Shown here: piece by piece, positions 1-10,640 of the stretch | How the letters are laid out: every line of letters starts with the position of its first letter | How positions within the stretch are numbered: the stretch's first letter is position 1 | From: Beroe forskalii | Taxonomy: Eukaryota; Ctenophora; Nuda; Beroida; Beroidae | Assembly: GCA_011033025.1 (NCBI GenBank) | Contig: WFMF01000185.1 | Span: 204,001-268,000, forward strand | Direction: 5' to 3' | DNA: 64,000 bases | The notes under the pieces: generated by a model | Databases searched by the model: none | Told to the model about the DNA's origin: nothing | The model's input: only the letters and a program-made list of their open reading frames with translations | Position numbers and translations under genes: made by a program

Positions 1-416
1 GATAAGTGAAATTTTCAAAGTTTTTTCTTGATACTTTATGTTGAATGTAATCATGCTTAGTTCTTTAGACGAATTACTGACTATGGAGTTGGTATCAACT
101 ATATAATTACATGAATCATAGTTTTGAAAGTTCTGATCTGGATCAATGTCATTCATATATTTCTTATCTGTGCAATTGCTTTCATTGTAATTAAAAAAGT
201 CAACATCTTTCAGTTTTTTATATATTTGTTGAAAGTTTTTCATAATTTCAACAGCACATCATCAAAAATATTTTTTGCTGATGATTTTCCATCAAATTTT
301 TTCAGAAACAAACCAAGACAAGAATAGCACAAAAATTGTATTATTTGATGATAACAAAATTTTTCCAATTCATTCGTGTAATTTTTATTGCAAAATATTC
401 TAATTGCAAAAATTAT
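1..416. other. AT-rich sequence, nothing recognised
   Basis: AT-rich DNA with short chance open frames of low complexity. I see no splice-bounded exon, repeat or RNA gene. Confidence 0.5.
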
Positions 417-488
417 TTAAATTTGAGCCGCGCGCGCCGCGCACACCGATCACTGAATGCGCGAAAACTTGGTCATGGTACCCGAAAT

Positions 489-583
489 GAGCCTCGTCGG
501 CCATGGTTTGGCCGACGTGGCTCACTTTTAAAACAATTTGGACCTAAAAATTGATTTCAAAAAATTTTCCCCAAGTGAGCCAC
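489..583. repeat. small inverted-repeat cluster
   Basis: A hairpin built on TCGGCC/GGCCGA lies at about 489-524. An 11-bp inverted pair, GTGGCTCACTT at 517-527 and AAGTGAGCCAC at 573-583, follows. It looks like a very small fold-back element or a degenerate MITE. No target duplication was found. Confidence 0.45.
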
Positions 584-661
584 CTCGGCCACCATACACG
601 TGTGTGCTGTCGATATTACATACCCATGAACTATTTCCTGAAAAGCGCCAATTTAAAGTTT

Positions 662-979
662 TGGGGCCATCCATAAAGGACGTCCGCAAATTTTCGGCCA
701 TTTTAGACCCCTCCCTCCCCCCTTGTCCGCAAACGTCCGCATTTCAGAAACCCCTCCCTCCCCCCAGGACGTCCGCATTTTTCATGAAAATCTTTTGGTT
801 CATCATTTCTGGGCCCGAAATTTCACGATTTTCTGGTTAAATGACCGTCCAATCGGCCAAAATTTCCATAATTTGCGGACGTCCGCATTTGGCCAAACAC
901 CCCCCTCTCCCCTATGTCCGCAAACGTCTGCATTGGTCAGACTCCCCCCTCATTGCGGACGTCCTTTATGGATGGCCCC
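662..979. mobile_element. MITE with about 26-bp terminal inverted repeats
   Basis: The left end GGGGCCATCCATAAAGG (662 onward) returns as its reverse complement ending at 979. The match runs for about 26 bp and includes GGACGTCCGC. The interior repeats the motif GTCCGCA several times on both strands, next to runs of C. TTTT flanks both sides and may be target duplication or chance. There is no coding capacity. A non-autonomous DNA transposon is likely; the superfamily is not determined. Confidence 0.75.
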
Positions 980-1433
980 TTTTGAAATTGAACGTTTCTC
1001 GGTTTCTGTGCCGGCTGTGTGAATGTGATGATCACAAATTACATCATACATGTTAACAGTGTAACACTACAAACAGTTACAGTTACAGTATCACATTGGG
1101 CCATTGGGGGAAAAGCACCACTGCATCGAATGCAAATAATTATCAATTATAATTGGTTTTGGAATTGGACTCATAGTTCATACTATACGTATATTATCGA
1201 ATTTTCATCTGATATTAACTGCCGCGTATAACTGTTTACTTTAGTCTTGTTACTGTAAGGGTTACGGTGCGCATCCTTTTCATTTGAATTTGATTTAGGA
1301 TTTTGTCTCTCGAATTCGATGAAAGACCCTTTTATTTGTCGAACCTTTGTGGGCTTAGGTAATTACTAATTTTCACTCTTTGCCTTACCAATACCTTGCT
1401 TTTCGGTGTTTCCTTCCCCTAACCAGGGGTGTC

Positions 1434-1548
1434 GCAAGGCGCGGCGCGCGCGTAAAACTAGGGATCTGGTTTAGAGCAATCCTAAGCCCGCATAGGTGTG
1501 TGTTTGCTCTAACCAGATCCCTAGTTTTACGCGCGCGCCGCGCCTTGC
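1434..1548. repeat. 46-bp-arm hairpin element
   Basis: Arms at 1434-1479 and 1503-1548 are reverse complements apart from one extra T. They run from GCAAGGCGCGGCGCG through a TAAAACTAGGGATCTGG segment, with a 23-base loop. Near-perfect pairing implies recent origin or ongoing arm homogenisation. Confidence 0.85.
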
Positions 1549-1582
1549 TCCAAACCAGGGCTCTATTTCTGGCGAACAGTTA

Positions 1583-1620
1583 GGACATTTGGCACCAGTC
1601 TAGACTGGTGCCAAATGTCC
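1583..1620. repeat. perfect 38-bp palindrome
   Basis: The sequence from GGACATTTGGCACCAG to its mirror is an exact palindrome without a loop, centred on TCTAGA. It lies 35 bp after the hairpin at 1434-1548. Confidence 0.9.
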
Positions 1621-1779
1621 GAAACGCCGCGCACTGCGAGTCCGATTCAGTAAAAAAACCCTGCGAAACCGCCAATTCTTCGGCACTGGATAAGCTTGAG
1701 TGTAAACTAATGTTATGTATTGTGCAGTGTATTGTGCTGTGTATTGTGCAGTGTATTGCTCCCAGTCCCTCTGTCTGCT

Positions 1780-2710
1780 GTCGAGCCATGTTTAAGAGCT
1801 AAACATTAAATTGCTTTGTGAAAAACATGTTTCCATCACATCGATATCAGTTTGCTCTTTCCTTACTTCCTTACCTGTCATCAATCGAGATATCATTTTA
1901 TCATGTCATTTATCTATTTATGGGTGGTCGAGTAGCTGGGATTAATTCAACTCTTACTTTCATTCGACAGTTCTATCCTGCAATTATTAATTGTGATATA
2001 TCTTGTATGTATGTTGATGCCTAACCCAAATTATAATGCTTCCTTGTCGAGCTATATTTACATGAGTGTTTTAATATTCAACTTAAAGCATTAAATTGCT
2101 TTGTGATATTCCTATTGTGACTTTGTGATAAATAGTTCATGTTTTCATGCTATCAATATCAGCTTGCTCTTTCCTTATTAATACCTGTCATCAATCGAGA
2201 TATCATTGTTTTATGCTTTTATGATCAGCTAACTGGCATGAAGTCAACCCTTACTTTCATTGCCATCTGGCAGTTTTATTGCTGTGATATGTGTAACATT
2301 TCTTGATGCCTTCTATGTAGGTACTACCCAAATTATTACACTTCCTCTGTCGAGCCATGTTCAAACTTTTAAACATTAAATTGCATTAATGTGTTTCATG
2401 CTATCAATATCAGTTTACTCTTTTCTTACCTACCATCATTTGAGATTTAATTTTATCTGCCATGTGTGAGTTATGAGTAGCTTTGATCTTTTGATTAATT
2501 CAACCCTCATGACTTTCATTCAACTGTTTTAGCCCGAAATGCAGTAGGGCCATGGCCCTACTGGCCCACCCACTTCCTACATCGCTGTTTCTTGCTGCTT
2601 GCTAATATAGTAATATGCATATTAGTTTGCCCTCTCCCACCATCAATTGAGATATCATTTTATCATGCCTTAATGTGATTGTGAGTAGCTGGGATTAACT
2701 CAACTGGGGA
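1780..2710 (+). repeat. diverged tandem repeat, about 300-bp unit
   Basis: About four degenerate copies share a block with TCGAGCCATGTT, ACATTAAATTGC, ATCAATATCAG, TTGCTCTTTCC and TCAATCGAGATATCATT in the same order. The divergence indicates an old array. The short open frames here are not conserved between copies. Confidence 0.65.
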
Positions 2711-3420
2711 TCCTCCACGAACGGAGATAAGTGTACTTAAGAAATACTTATGATCGATTTTAAGAGTGCTCATAAATATTCTGTTCACGAAACTTGAGTT
2801 AAAAGATATTTCGCACTTATATTTTTCTTCTTAGGAACATCCTAAATATTTAAGAAGGCCTTTCATAAACCCTTCTTAAGTCTGCGTTACCCTCCATATT
2901 TGATGCGTGAGTCAAACGTGAGCTTAATTGGGGTCTTCCTAACTCACTAAGTGCACTTAACTTTCTTCTTAACTTCACTATATTTAGGTGCATCACTAAG
3001 AGCGGTTTTATCCTTCTTAACGTCTTCTTAGCGTGATCCTAACTCAGGAAAGGGATTCAATTTCAATCAAATAATTATTATATCGCCCCACATTATTGAG
3101 TTAGAACAGTTTATTGGAAATGTTTTCATAGCAGCGATAGGAAATACTATTTTAATTAGCTTATGCTTGGCGTGACACAAAATCAATTATCCTTTCTTGG
3201 CCTCCTGATTGGCTTGTGCACCATGCATGTGATCTGCGTTAAGCTCATTCACGTGACATCCTACAACACTTAAGAAGGGTTTCGTGGACAAGATAATCCA
3301 TCTTAAGGACAATATTGGTTAAGAAGAAAAAGTTTCATGAACAGTCATAACTCGCGTTTCTAAATATGAAAAGTGTTCTTAACTTTAGTCACTTTAACCT
3401 ATATTCTCCAGACCTCGAAA
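2711..3420. repeat. CTTAAG-rich inverted-repeat region
   Basis: Motifs such as CTTAAGAAGGGTTTCGTGGA (about 3270) and the near-complement TTTCATAAACCCTTCTTAAG (about 2861) occur on both strands with many TTCTTAAG words between them. A degenerate fold-back or MITE is the best explanation. Ends were not resolved. Confidence 0.4.
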
Positions 3421-4139
3421 ACGTCAATCTTTTGAGCTGATTTTTTGTCTGAAGACTAGTATAACCCTAACTAAGGTTTTGAGGAAAGTTTTTGAGCCCC
3501 AACCATCTCTCTTCTGCACGTACACATGACCGCAGCTATATAGGACGTTATTTGAAAATCTTTCACCATAACTGTACCTGCTGGACATTATTTCCAAAAA
3601 TGATGTACTATATATAGTACGGGTCTCCATATTAGGGAGTCAATAAGTGGACAATCCGGGGAAATTTAAAATGTTTTCAAAAAATATTGAAGGAAAAAGT
3701 TGTTCCTTATGCAGGCGCTTAATTTCCCTCTCCTGCGCTTGATGTTGACCTAATATCTCAATGCTTATGTTAATGTACGGCAAATCGTCAAAAGTTGTCT
3801 GACGTATATGGCGCACGGTTGCCAGACGTTGTCAACGTCAGTGTCTGACTTATATTTCAAAGAGGCCGAGAGCCAGGAAACCCTACAATGAATAAAAGAA
3901 TCAGCAAACGGTAAGGCATTCGTTACAACAACTGAAAGTATTGGTGTTATAAAATGATACGTAATATAAGGAAAAGGATTGGAACTGAATTATAGTTGCA
4001 CGTTCTATTGCTAAATCATTTTGAGTAATTTTGTGTAGAAAGCAATTAAATGTGCGCATTCACTAAAACATAAATGACGCAAACTCTTATCGTAGCTTTT
4101 TGATTCTTATTTCCTGAATGAGTTTTTAGTTTTGTTGTT
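3421..4139. other. no gene seen; contains one end of a small interspersed repeat
   Basis: Around 3700-3760 is the end sequence ATGCAGGCGCTTAATTTCCC of the GCAGGCGC family (full-length relatives near 16760, 33515 and 40510). Nothing else was recognised. Confidence 0.4.
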
Positions 4140-4639
4140 AAAGCGGCTAAAGTGACTACAGTAATGTTCTGATAGCCGCCCTTTGGGCGAATGATAATTT
4201 TATCTACTAACCACAGTACAGAATTGCTGTACCCTGATCAGTCCATGTCTTAAAGTTAGTAGGTAAAAATAATAAAATGAATTGAAAATCATGCTCATAA
4301 CATGCTCATAGATTTATGCAAGCTTCAAACTGGAATGAATAAGAAAGGTTCAATGAGGTTAATAATAATTTAAGGCCTAAAACCAACAAGTGCTCCAAGG
4401 GGCTAACAAGGGTCATCAGTTGGGCAAGGGTGATTATGAGGCACAAAATGTACCGCACACGGTTTTTCGGCTCCCCTAGCCCATGGAAACCTACACCCCC
4501 GGGAGCCATGGACACAGACAGTGAGCACACTGCACTGCATCCATCCCGAACTGAAACCAAACTCAAAATAAGATGACTCAAAATAAAATCACTCAAAATA
4601 AGATCACTCAAAATTAGATCAGAGACTAATTTTCTGATA

Positions 4640-4656
4640 GGCGCCCTTCGGGCGCC
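4640..4656. repeat. GC hairpin, CTGATAGGCGCCC type
   Basis: GGCGCC with a CTTCG loop and its complement, preceded by TTCTGATA. The same TGATAGCCGCCC-type word occurs near 4170, 34075, 34118 and 34168, so it belongs to a dispersed family of short GC stem-loops. Confidence 0.6.
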
Positions 4657-4692
4657 ATGGTGACTCCTTAGGACTAATACTTTCAAGAATTC

Positions 4693-4731
4693 GGGCCGTG
4701 TCCCCTGGCCTTCGGCCAGGGGACACGGCCC
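4693..4731. repeat. perfect 18-bp GC stem-loop (loop TTC)
   Basis: Arm GGGCCGTGTCCCCTGGCC, a three-base TTC loop and an exact complementary arm. The loop sits in CCTTCGG, the kind of context that makes very stable hairpins. Confidence 0.9.
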
Positions 4732-4735
4732 ATTC

Positions 4736-4775
4736 GGGAGTCACCCTCGGCCCTATCGGGCCGAGGGTGACTCCC
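4736..4775. repeat. second perfect 18-bp GC stem-loop (loop TATC)
   Basis: Arm GGGAGTCACCCTCGGCCC, loop TATC and an exact complement, only four bases after the previous stem-loop. The pair forms a tandem double hairpin. The word GGTGACTCC also occurs beside the hairpin at 4640. Confidence 0.9.
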
Positions 4776-5007
4776 TTAACAGGCTAACCTGCTCGATTCC
4801 GGCGGCTGGAATGACTTGGGCCTAATTTATCAGCCTCGTATATATGATACATTTCTGATAAAGGAAGAAATTGGACATTATTTGGCACGGACGCCGGCCG
4901 TGGCACGCGCACGTGCAACGTGAATACTGGCCTCTGATTGGTTGTTAGCATGGTTACCACAGTTGAGGTAGTATGTTCAAATTTCCTGGGCACTTTCTGA
5001 ACTTGTC

Positions 5008-5070
5008 CATTACTAACCCTCTCATTTGCCTTTTTGTATTCACAAAAAGGCCAATGGGGAGGGAAAAAAT
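5008..5070. repeat. interspersed repeat with GCCTTTTTGT hairpin
   Basis: CCCTCTCATTTGCC followed by a hairpin of GCCTTTTTGT and ACAAAAAGGC, then CAATGGGGAGGGAAAAAAT. The same sequence closes longer repeats at about 34433-34501 and 41427-41490. Confidence 0.7.
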
Positions 5071-5258
5071 AACTTTAATATCAAAGTTTTGATGCTAAAA
5101 GAAAAGATAAACGTATCCAGTCTGAGATAGAGTCCCAAAATGATAAAGGGCAAGGGTGACACAAAAATGAAGGTTCCGTAATTACTATTTACTATGTATC
5201 TTTTCAGTGGAACAAAATACGAAAGGGTTTAATTCTACACTCACTTTTGGTTGTATAA

Positions 5259-5321
5259 TCAAATGATATCAAATTCTCTTGCATCAAGAGGAATGTGAAA
5301 AGAGAATTTGATATCATTTGA
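5259..5321. repeat. 22-bp perfect inverted repeat
   Basis: Arms at 5259-5280 and 5300-5321 (TCAAATGATATCAAATTC and its complement) are separated by 19 bases. Confidence 0.85.
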
Positions 5322-5889
5322 CTTAGGACCATAGAGATAAAAGTATTGAGTTACAAATCGAGAACATTCGATTTTCACTCATGTACAACACTCATGATAT
5401 AAAGATATAAGTCATGTGAGAAGAGACATTGTAGAATTGAAGGACAGAGTAATTATTAACACTAGGACGGTAACTTATGGAAGGCGCATAACCTTCCATA
5501 GTTAATGCAGTAGTTATTGGTCACAGGTCTATTTGACAGTGATTTGACCGTGCGAGTTTGCTGTTAAAATTACTTTTGAATGATGAATGAGCGGGAGGGG
5601 AAAAATTCGATACTTAAATTTTTGCGAAAAAAGGATTTCCCCACCCCCGCAGTAACCTTTTTGCGTACAAAATTCTCAAAACCTGGGGGGATCGTAGCCC
5701 AAAAAAAAGCACAAATAAAGCCCAAGATCCCAAAATTAGGGATTGATGACCTGTGGCAGCTTGAGCTACGAAGAACGAGCCCGACGGCCTAGCTCGTTAT
5801 TGATATGTATCTTCATAAATCATAGGTCAGAAGCATCAGATTGTGAAATAAGTTGAAAGGGTGAAATGGCTCACGAAAGAGGGCATAGA

Positions 5890-6200
5890 TCAGAACAGCA
5901 ACGCCACGAAGACGCCACGGTAGCGCCACGGTAACACCACGGTGACGCCACGGTGACGCCACGAGGACGCCACTGCGGCGCCACGGTGAAGCCACGAAGA
6001 CGCCACGATGAAGCCACGAAGACGCCATGGCAGTGCCACGGTGACGCCACGGTAGTGCCACTGTGAAGCCACGAGGACGCCACGAGGAAGCCACCTAGGC
6101 GCCGGGGCAGTGCCATGGTGAAGCCACCGTGATGCCACGAGAAGGCCACTGTGACGCTGGCCTGTGAACGCCACGAGAAAGCCACGGTAGAGCCACCGTT
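5890..6200. repeat. 12-bp minisatellite GACGCCACGGTG
   Basis: A tandem array of variants of GACGCCACGGTG / GAAGCCACGAAG. It is open in several minus-strand frames (Trp-Arg-His-Arg-Gly type peptides) only because the unit is a multiple of three without stops. It lies inside the 1.7-kb inserted unit, about 170 bp beyond the end of the ORF there. Confidence 0.85.
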
Positions 6201-6370
6201 GTGCCAGGAATAATTTCGATAAGATAATTTAGACAATCATATACACGCATATACACGCACTCATAATAATTTATTCATTAATAAAGAATCATTGACAGTT
6301 TATAATGTATAATATCATTAAATGCAAACATATCTGAATAGCTGATATATAGGTGGAAAAACACTGATGA

Positions 6371-7030
6371 CTAAAGCTTTGCTTGTTCAAAGGCAGCATT
6401 CTTGTACTCGTCCTCTGAAACCCCATCCACAGCAAGCAAGGCATCTTCCAATGGGGTACCAAGGTCAACGAGTTCATCAATCTTGGAGATGAGGAACATA
6501 AGTTCTTGACGGCTTCTTCTGTTCTCAGCAACCCTCCTCCGGTGAGCAGAACAAGGAACCGTTGTAGTCACGATGACCTCTGTTCCACTCCTGGTTTCGT
6601 AGCAGTAGGAATGTTGACACTGCTTGCAGGTGAGGGAAAGTGGCCGGTTCGTGGGCTTCTCCGCGGTGCAGAAGGTGTCCTCGTGTCCAACATCACCACA
6701 GGAAGAGCAGCAGAGTAGTTGGACTCCGACCTCTGATCTGATTGGCTCAACCGTGGTGCAAACAGCTCGGGAGTTGTTGTCCGACTGGCCTGAATCTGGG
6801 ACTGCATCTCCTGTCAGGGGACCTCCTCCGATCTGTCTGTTGATGGTTGCCTTGCCTCTCCCCCGTCGTCCACGTCTTGTAGTTGCTCTCCTGGTACTGT
6901 TGGACGGCACTGCGTCATCCTGGGCCGAACTGGTTCCTGCGACCTCTCGTAGGGGATCGAACTCTGCATGGAGTCTCATTCGGGTTCTGGCGGTTCTGGA
7001 ACGGGTGATAGAAGTGGAAGTCTTGGGCAT
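6371..7030 (-). CDS. basic CCHC zinc-knuckle protein, unknown family
   Basis: An intact single-exon frame of 219 codons from MPKTSTS. An in-frame ATG 12 codons upstream (7066) is possible, but 7030 begins the Ser/Thr/Arg-rich domain. The first third is basic, with TRRATTRRGRRGRGK around residues 45-60. Near the middle is CSSCGDVGHEDTFC, an exact C-x2-C-x4-H-x4-C zinc-knuckle signature. It is followed by CKQCQHSYC and a CSAH, so up to two zinc sites are possible. The C-terminal 50 residues are acidic and helix-forming. Family knowledge says such knuckles bind single-stranded nucleic acid. I do not recognise the family. The neighbourhood (an insertion in a transposon arm) suggests an element-borne protein. 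Residue composition is unlike the surrounding minisatellites, which supports real coding. Confidence 0.6.
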   Translation of the reverse strand: MPKTSTSITRSRTARTRMRLHAEFDPLREVAGTSSAQDDAVPSNSTRRATTRRGRRGRGKATINRQIGGGPLTGDAVPDSGQSDNNSRAVCTTVEPIRSEVGVQLLCCSSCGDVGHEDTFCTAEKPTNRPLSLTCKQCQHSYCYETRSGTEVIVTTTVPCSAHRRRVAENRRSRQELMFLISKIDELVDLGTPLEDALLAVDGVSEDEYKNAAFEQAKL

Positions 7031-7404
7031 GGTAGAGTTGAATTGATAGGAGATTGATTGTAACAATACAGATTGAATGATATTGCCTTTGGTCGGGCGC
7101 GCTTGATATTTGTCCTAATTGGCTCGAATTGCACTATGCATTTACCGATTGATAGGATCATATAACTGCTGACACCCTGATAACGAGAGCTGAATGCGAG
7201 ATGCATTATACCTTGTCTACCGTCATGTGACACTCGTCTCATGACTGATGAGTCATGAGGCATACGCGCGTGTCACATGACGTCATGACGACACGCAAAG
7301 CTGCAAAGGTATGCATCTAGCATTCGGCTCTTGGCACCCTGGCGACATGTGACCCGGTGCAAGGTGCATGTTGTCCCTGCGCTTGCAAATGTTGCTATGT
7401 AGGC

Positions 7405-7415
7405 ATATATAAACT
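7405..7415 (-). promoter_or_regulatory. TATA-like box upstream of the zinc-knuckle ORF
   Basis: On the minus strand TTTATATATGCC lies about 380 bp before the ATG at 7030. Between them, near 7230-7290, are TGACTCATCAGTCATGA and CATGACGTCATG words resembling AP-1 and CRE sites. Function is inferred only. Confidence 0.3.
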
Positions 7416-7563
7416 GTGATAATTCGAGCCTATTGTTTGAGTGCGACGCTCATCTTGTGAGTCATGAGTGCCCTCATTAGAGTACCTAATTAGGCTATTA
7501 TATCTGCATTAGTCGACCGCATTACTCCAAGAGTCTCATGATTGCATGCGATGTAATGTTTCC

Positions 7564-7700
7564 CGAAAGATCCTCAGTGGCCGGGTAATTGCATTATGCA
7601 ATTACCGGCCACTGAGGATCTTTCGTGAGCCATTTCTCTGTAGATTAAAACCACCATATATGCAATTTGCATATATGGTGGTTTTAATCTACAGAGAAAT
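7564..7700. repeat. two back-to-back palindromes at the insertion junction
   Basis: The first (7564-7625) pairs CGAAAGATCCTCAGTGG with its complement around GCATTATGC. The second (7632-7665 and 7667-7700) is an exact 34-bp arm palindrome with one central base, around ATATATGCAATTTGC. The opposite arm of element A has a single linear copy of this sequence, so both palindromes arose here by local inverted duplication. Confidence 0.85.
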
Positions 7701-8165
7701 AGGTAGTTCTTGTAAAGAAAATTGTCCACACTGGGGCTGTAGTCTACGGCAAACCAAACGACCATTCAACGTTTGAGAAGTTTTACTGTAAAAGAATAAA
7801 GGAGCGAAGGTGCTTTGAACTTTTGGAAACCATGCGTGGTAACACTTTTTTGACCCAAAATGTTCTTAAAACAACACTATCACTAATGATGATTGCATCA
7901 CTTTACTTGAGCCCGAGTGTGCAAATTCTGATTCATTAAAACATTCAAAATATAATTCACAACGAAACATCTGACATTTGTTTGAAATGATGGAAATTTT
8001 GCCGGGGTAACATCGCCCACAAATAGTAAGTCCCACACGAACAATATGCCCCTGACACTGTCAGTAACAGTAACAATTCTTGCGCCTATTTTTCGCGCGC
8101 GACGCATAACATGCCCGGGCAAGTTCAGCGGCAGTTAGGGAAATATCGCGAATGTGTCATTAGTA

Positions 8166-10640
8166 CAGTCAAATCTGGCAAAAAATAGCCAAAAAAGTGG
8201 ACAAATTCGACTCCAAGCGATTTTGCGTGGTTTCCATGGTTTTTTGCATGGAAAATCGATCTAACAACTTTCCACCTCTCCGAGTTGTGGAAAAGTGCCA
8301 AAAATCGATTTTAGCCGAGGCTCAGCCGACTGATATGTATAAATCGTATCTCGGCTCCAGGAAGGTCGTAGAGACTTCATCTTGGGCGGGAAAATGTGTG
8401 CAATGGCCATGTTTTATACAACTTGTTAGTAAACATATGCTCTAAAATGCTCACAAACTGAGTTATGGGCCAAAAACCATTTTTGGGGCACCCATGGCTA
8501 ATTTAAGGCTTTTTCGATATCTTGGCTCCAGGAAGGTCATGAGACTTCATCTTGGGCGGAAAATATGCGCAATGAGCATGTTTATGTACAATTGTTATAG
8601 AACAAATGCTCGAAATACTCACGAACGAGTTATGGTCCAAAACCACTTTGGGGCACCCTTGCGGCTAATTTAGGCTATTTCGATATCTTGGCTCAGGAAG
8701 GTCGTAGAGACTTCTTGTTGGGTGGAAAATGGGCGCAATGGCCAGGTTTATACGACATTCATAAAACATATGCTCTAAAATGCTCACAAACCAAGTTATG
8801 GGCAAAAAACCATTTTTTGGGGAACTTTCCACCATGGCCTAATTTAGAGTATTTCAGTATCTTGGCTCAGGAAGGTCGTAGAGACTTCATCTTGGGTGGA
8901 AAAATGTGCGCAATGGCCATTTTATATACGACTTGTTGATAAACATATGCTCTAAAATGCTCACAAACTGAGTTATGGGCCCATAATCATTTATGAGCCA
9001 CCCTCATGGTTTAACGCCAGGGTATTTCAGTATTTCGGTGCCTTGCCTCTTGGCTCAGGAAACATGCAGATATTTGGTTTTGGAGTTTTTGGGTTGTGTG
9101 TGCGCAGTTTATTGACAACTTTTTTTAACAAACTTACCCATAAAATGTTTGAAAGGCCGAATTATGGGCCAAAACTGGTCTCAGGACACCCATGAGGTGA
9201 ATTCCATGCTTCAGCTAAGGAAGGTCGTAGAGAATTCATTTTCGGTGTGAAAATGTGCGCAATGACCATGTTTATATACGACTTGTTAATAAACATATGC
9301 TATAGATTACTCACAAACTGAGTTATGGGCCCATAACCATTTTCGGGCACCCTCATGGTTTAATTCAGGGTATTTAGGCGTCTTGACTCAGAAAAGCCGT
9401 AGATATTTTGATTTGGGTTGGCCCATATATATTGGTTCGCAGCCTTGGCATTCGACTCCTACTAGAGACCGAATTTTTGAGTTGTTGGTATTCCAGAACA
9501 AATCTTTATGAGCAAATCATGACGTATATACGTATATAAGAAACATGACCATTGCATAATGCATATAGTTTTCACACCGAAAATGAATTCTCTACGACCT
9601 TCCTTAGCTAAGCATGGAATTCACCTCATGGGTGTCCTGAGACCAGTTTTGGCCCATAATTCGGCCTTCAAACATTTTATGGTGCAAGTTTGTTGAAAAG
9701 TTGTCAATAAAGTGCGCACACACAACCCAAAACTCCAAAAACCAAATATCTGCATGTTTCCTGAGCCAAGAGGCAAGGCACCGAAATACTGAAATACCCT
9801 GCGTTAAACCATGATGGTGGCTCATAAATGATTATGGGCCCATAACTCAGTTTGTGAGCAATTTAGAGCATATGTTTATCAACAATTCGTACATAAAAAT
9901 GGCCATTGTTACATTTTCCAATTCCAAGATAAGTCTCTACGACCTTCCTGAGTCAAAGATACCGAAATACTCTAAATTAGGGGCCATGTGGGTACCCCTA
10001 AAAAATGGTTTTTGGCCCATAACTCGGTTTGTGAGCATTTAGAGCATATGTTTATTTACAAGTCGTATATAAACATGGCCATTGCGCCCATTTTTCCACC
10101 CAACAAGAAGTCTCTACGACCTTCCTGAGCCAAGATATCGAAATAGCCTAAATTGGGCCATAGGGTGCCCCAAAAGTGGTTTTTTGGCCCATAACTCGGT
10201 TCGTGAGTATTTCAGGCATTTGGTTCATTAACAATTTATTTTATAAACACGCTCATTGCGCACATTTTCCACTTAAGATGAAGTCTCTACGACCTTCCTG
10301 AGCCAAGATATCGAAAAAGCCCTAAATTAAGGCCATGCGGTGCCCCAAAAATGGTTTTTTGGCCCATAACTCGTTTAGAGTATTTTATATTATGTTTATT
10401 CAACAAGTTGTATATAAACATGGCTATTACACATTTTTCCAAGATAAGTCTCTGACCTTCCTGAGCTGAGAGATACGATTTTTACATATCAGTCATGCGC
10501 TCATTAAAATCGATTTTGGCACTTTCCACAACTCGGAGAGGTGTGGAAAGTTACTAGATCGATTTTGCATGAAAAACCATGGATACCACGCAAAATCGCT
10601 TTGGAGTCGGAATTTGTCCCTTTAAATCCAATTTTGACTG
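8166..10640. mobile_element. Tc1/mariner-like fold-back with 170-bp tandem repeats in each arm
   Basis: Ends read TA-CAGTCAAATCTGG (TA at 8164-8165) and CCAATTTTGACTG-TA (TA at 10641-10642). The TA duplication and the CAGT start are as in Tc1/mariner. The arms are reverse complements over about 1.2 kb. Inside each arm about six units of roughly 170 bp carry TATCTTGGCTCAGGAAGGTC, GAGACTTCATCTTGGG, CATATGCTC and GAGTTATGGGCC. The spacer is about 9420-9560. There is no transposase frame. It sits in the left arm of element A and is younger than it. Confidence 0.8.

Larger units (their letters stand above)
5881..7563 (-). mobile_element. 1.68-kb inserted unit carrying a zinc-knuckle ORF
   Basis: Comparison with the other arm of element A shows an uninterrupted CTCACGAAAGATCC there. 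Here the word CGAAAGA is present on both sides (5874-5880 and 7564-7570), consistent with a 7-bp target duplication. The unit has no obvious terminal inverted repeats and no poly(A). On the minus strand it reads promoter-like sequence with a TATATA box near 7410, the ORF 7030-6371, an AATAAA at about 6275 and then the 12-bp minisatellite. Class unknown. Confidence 0.6.

Noticed and set aside
662-979. piggyBac assignment for the GGGGCCATCC MITE
   Set aside because: The flanks are TTTT on both sides, not TTAA, so the superfamily was left open.
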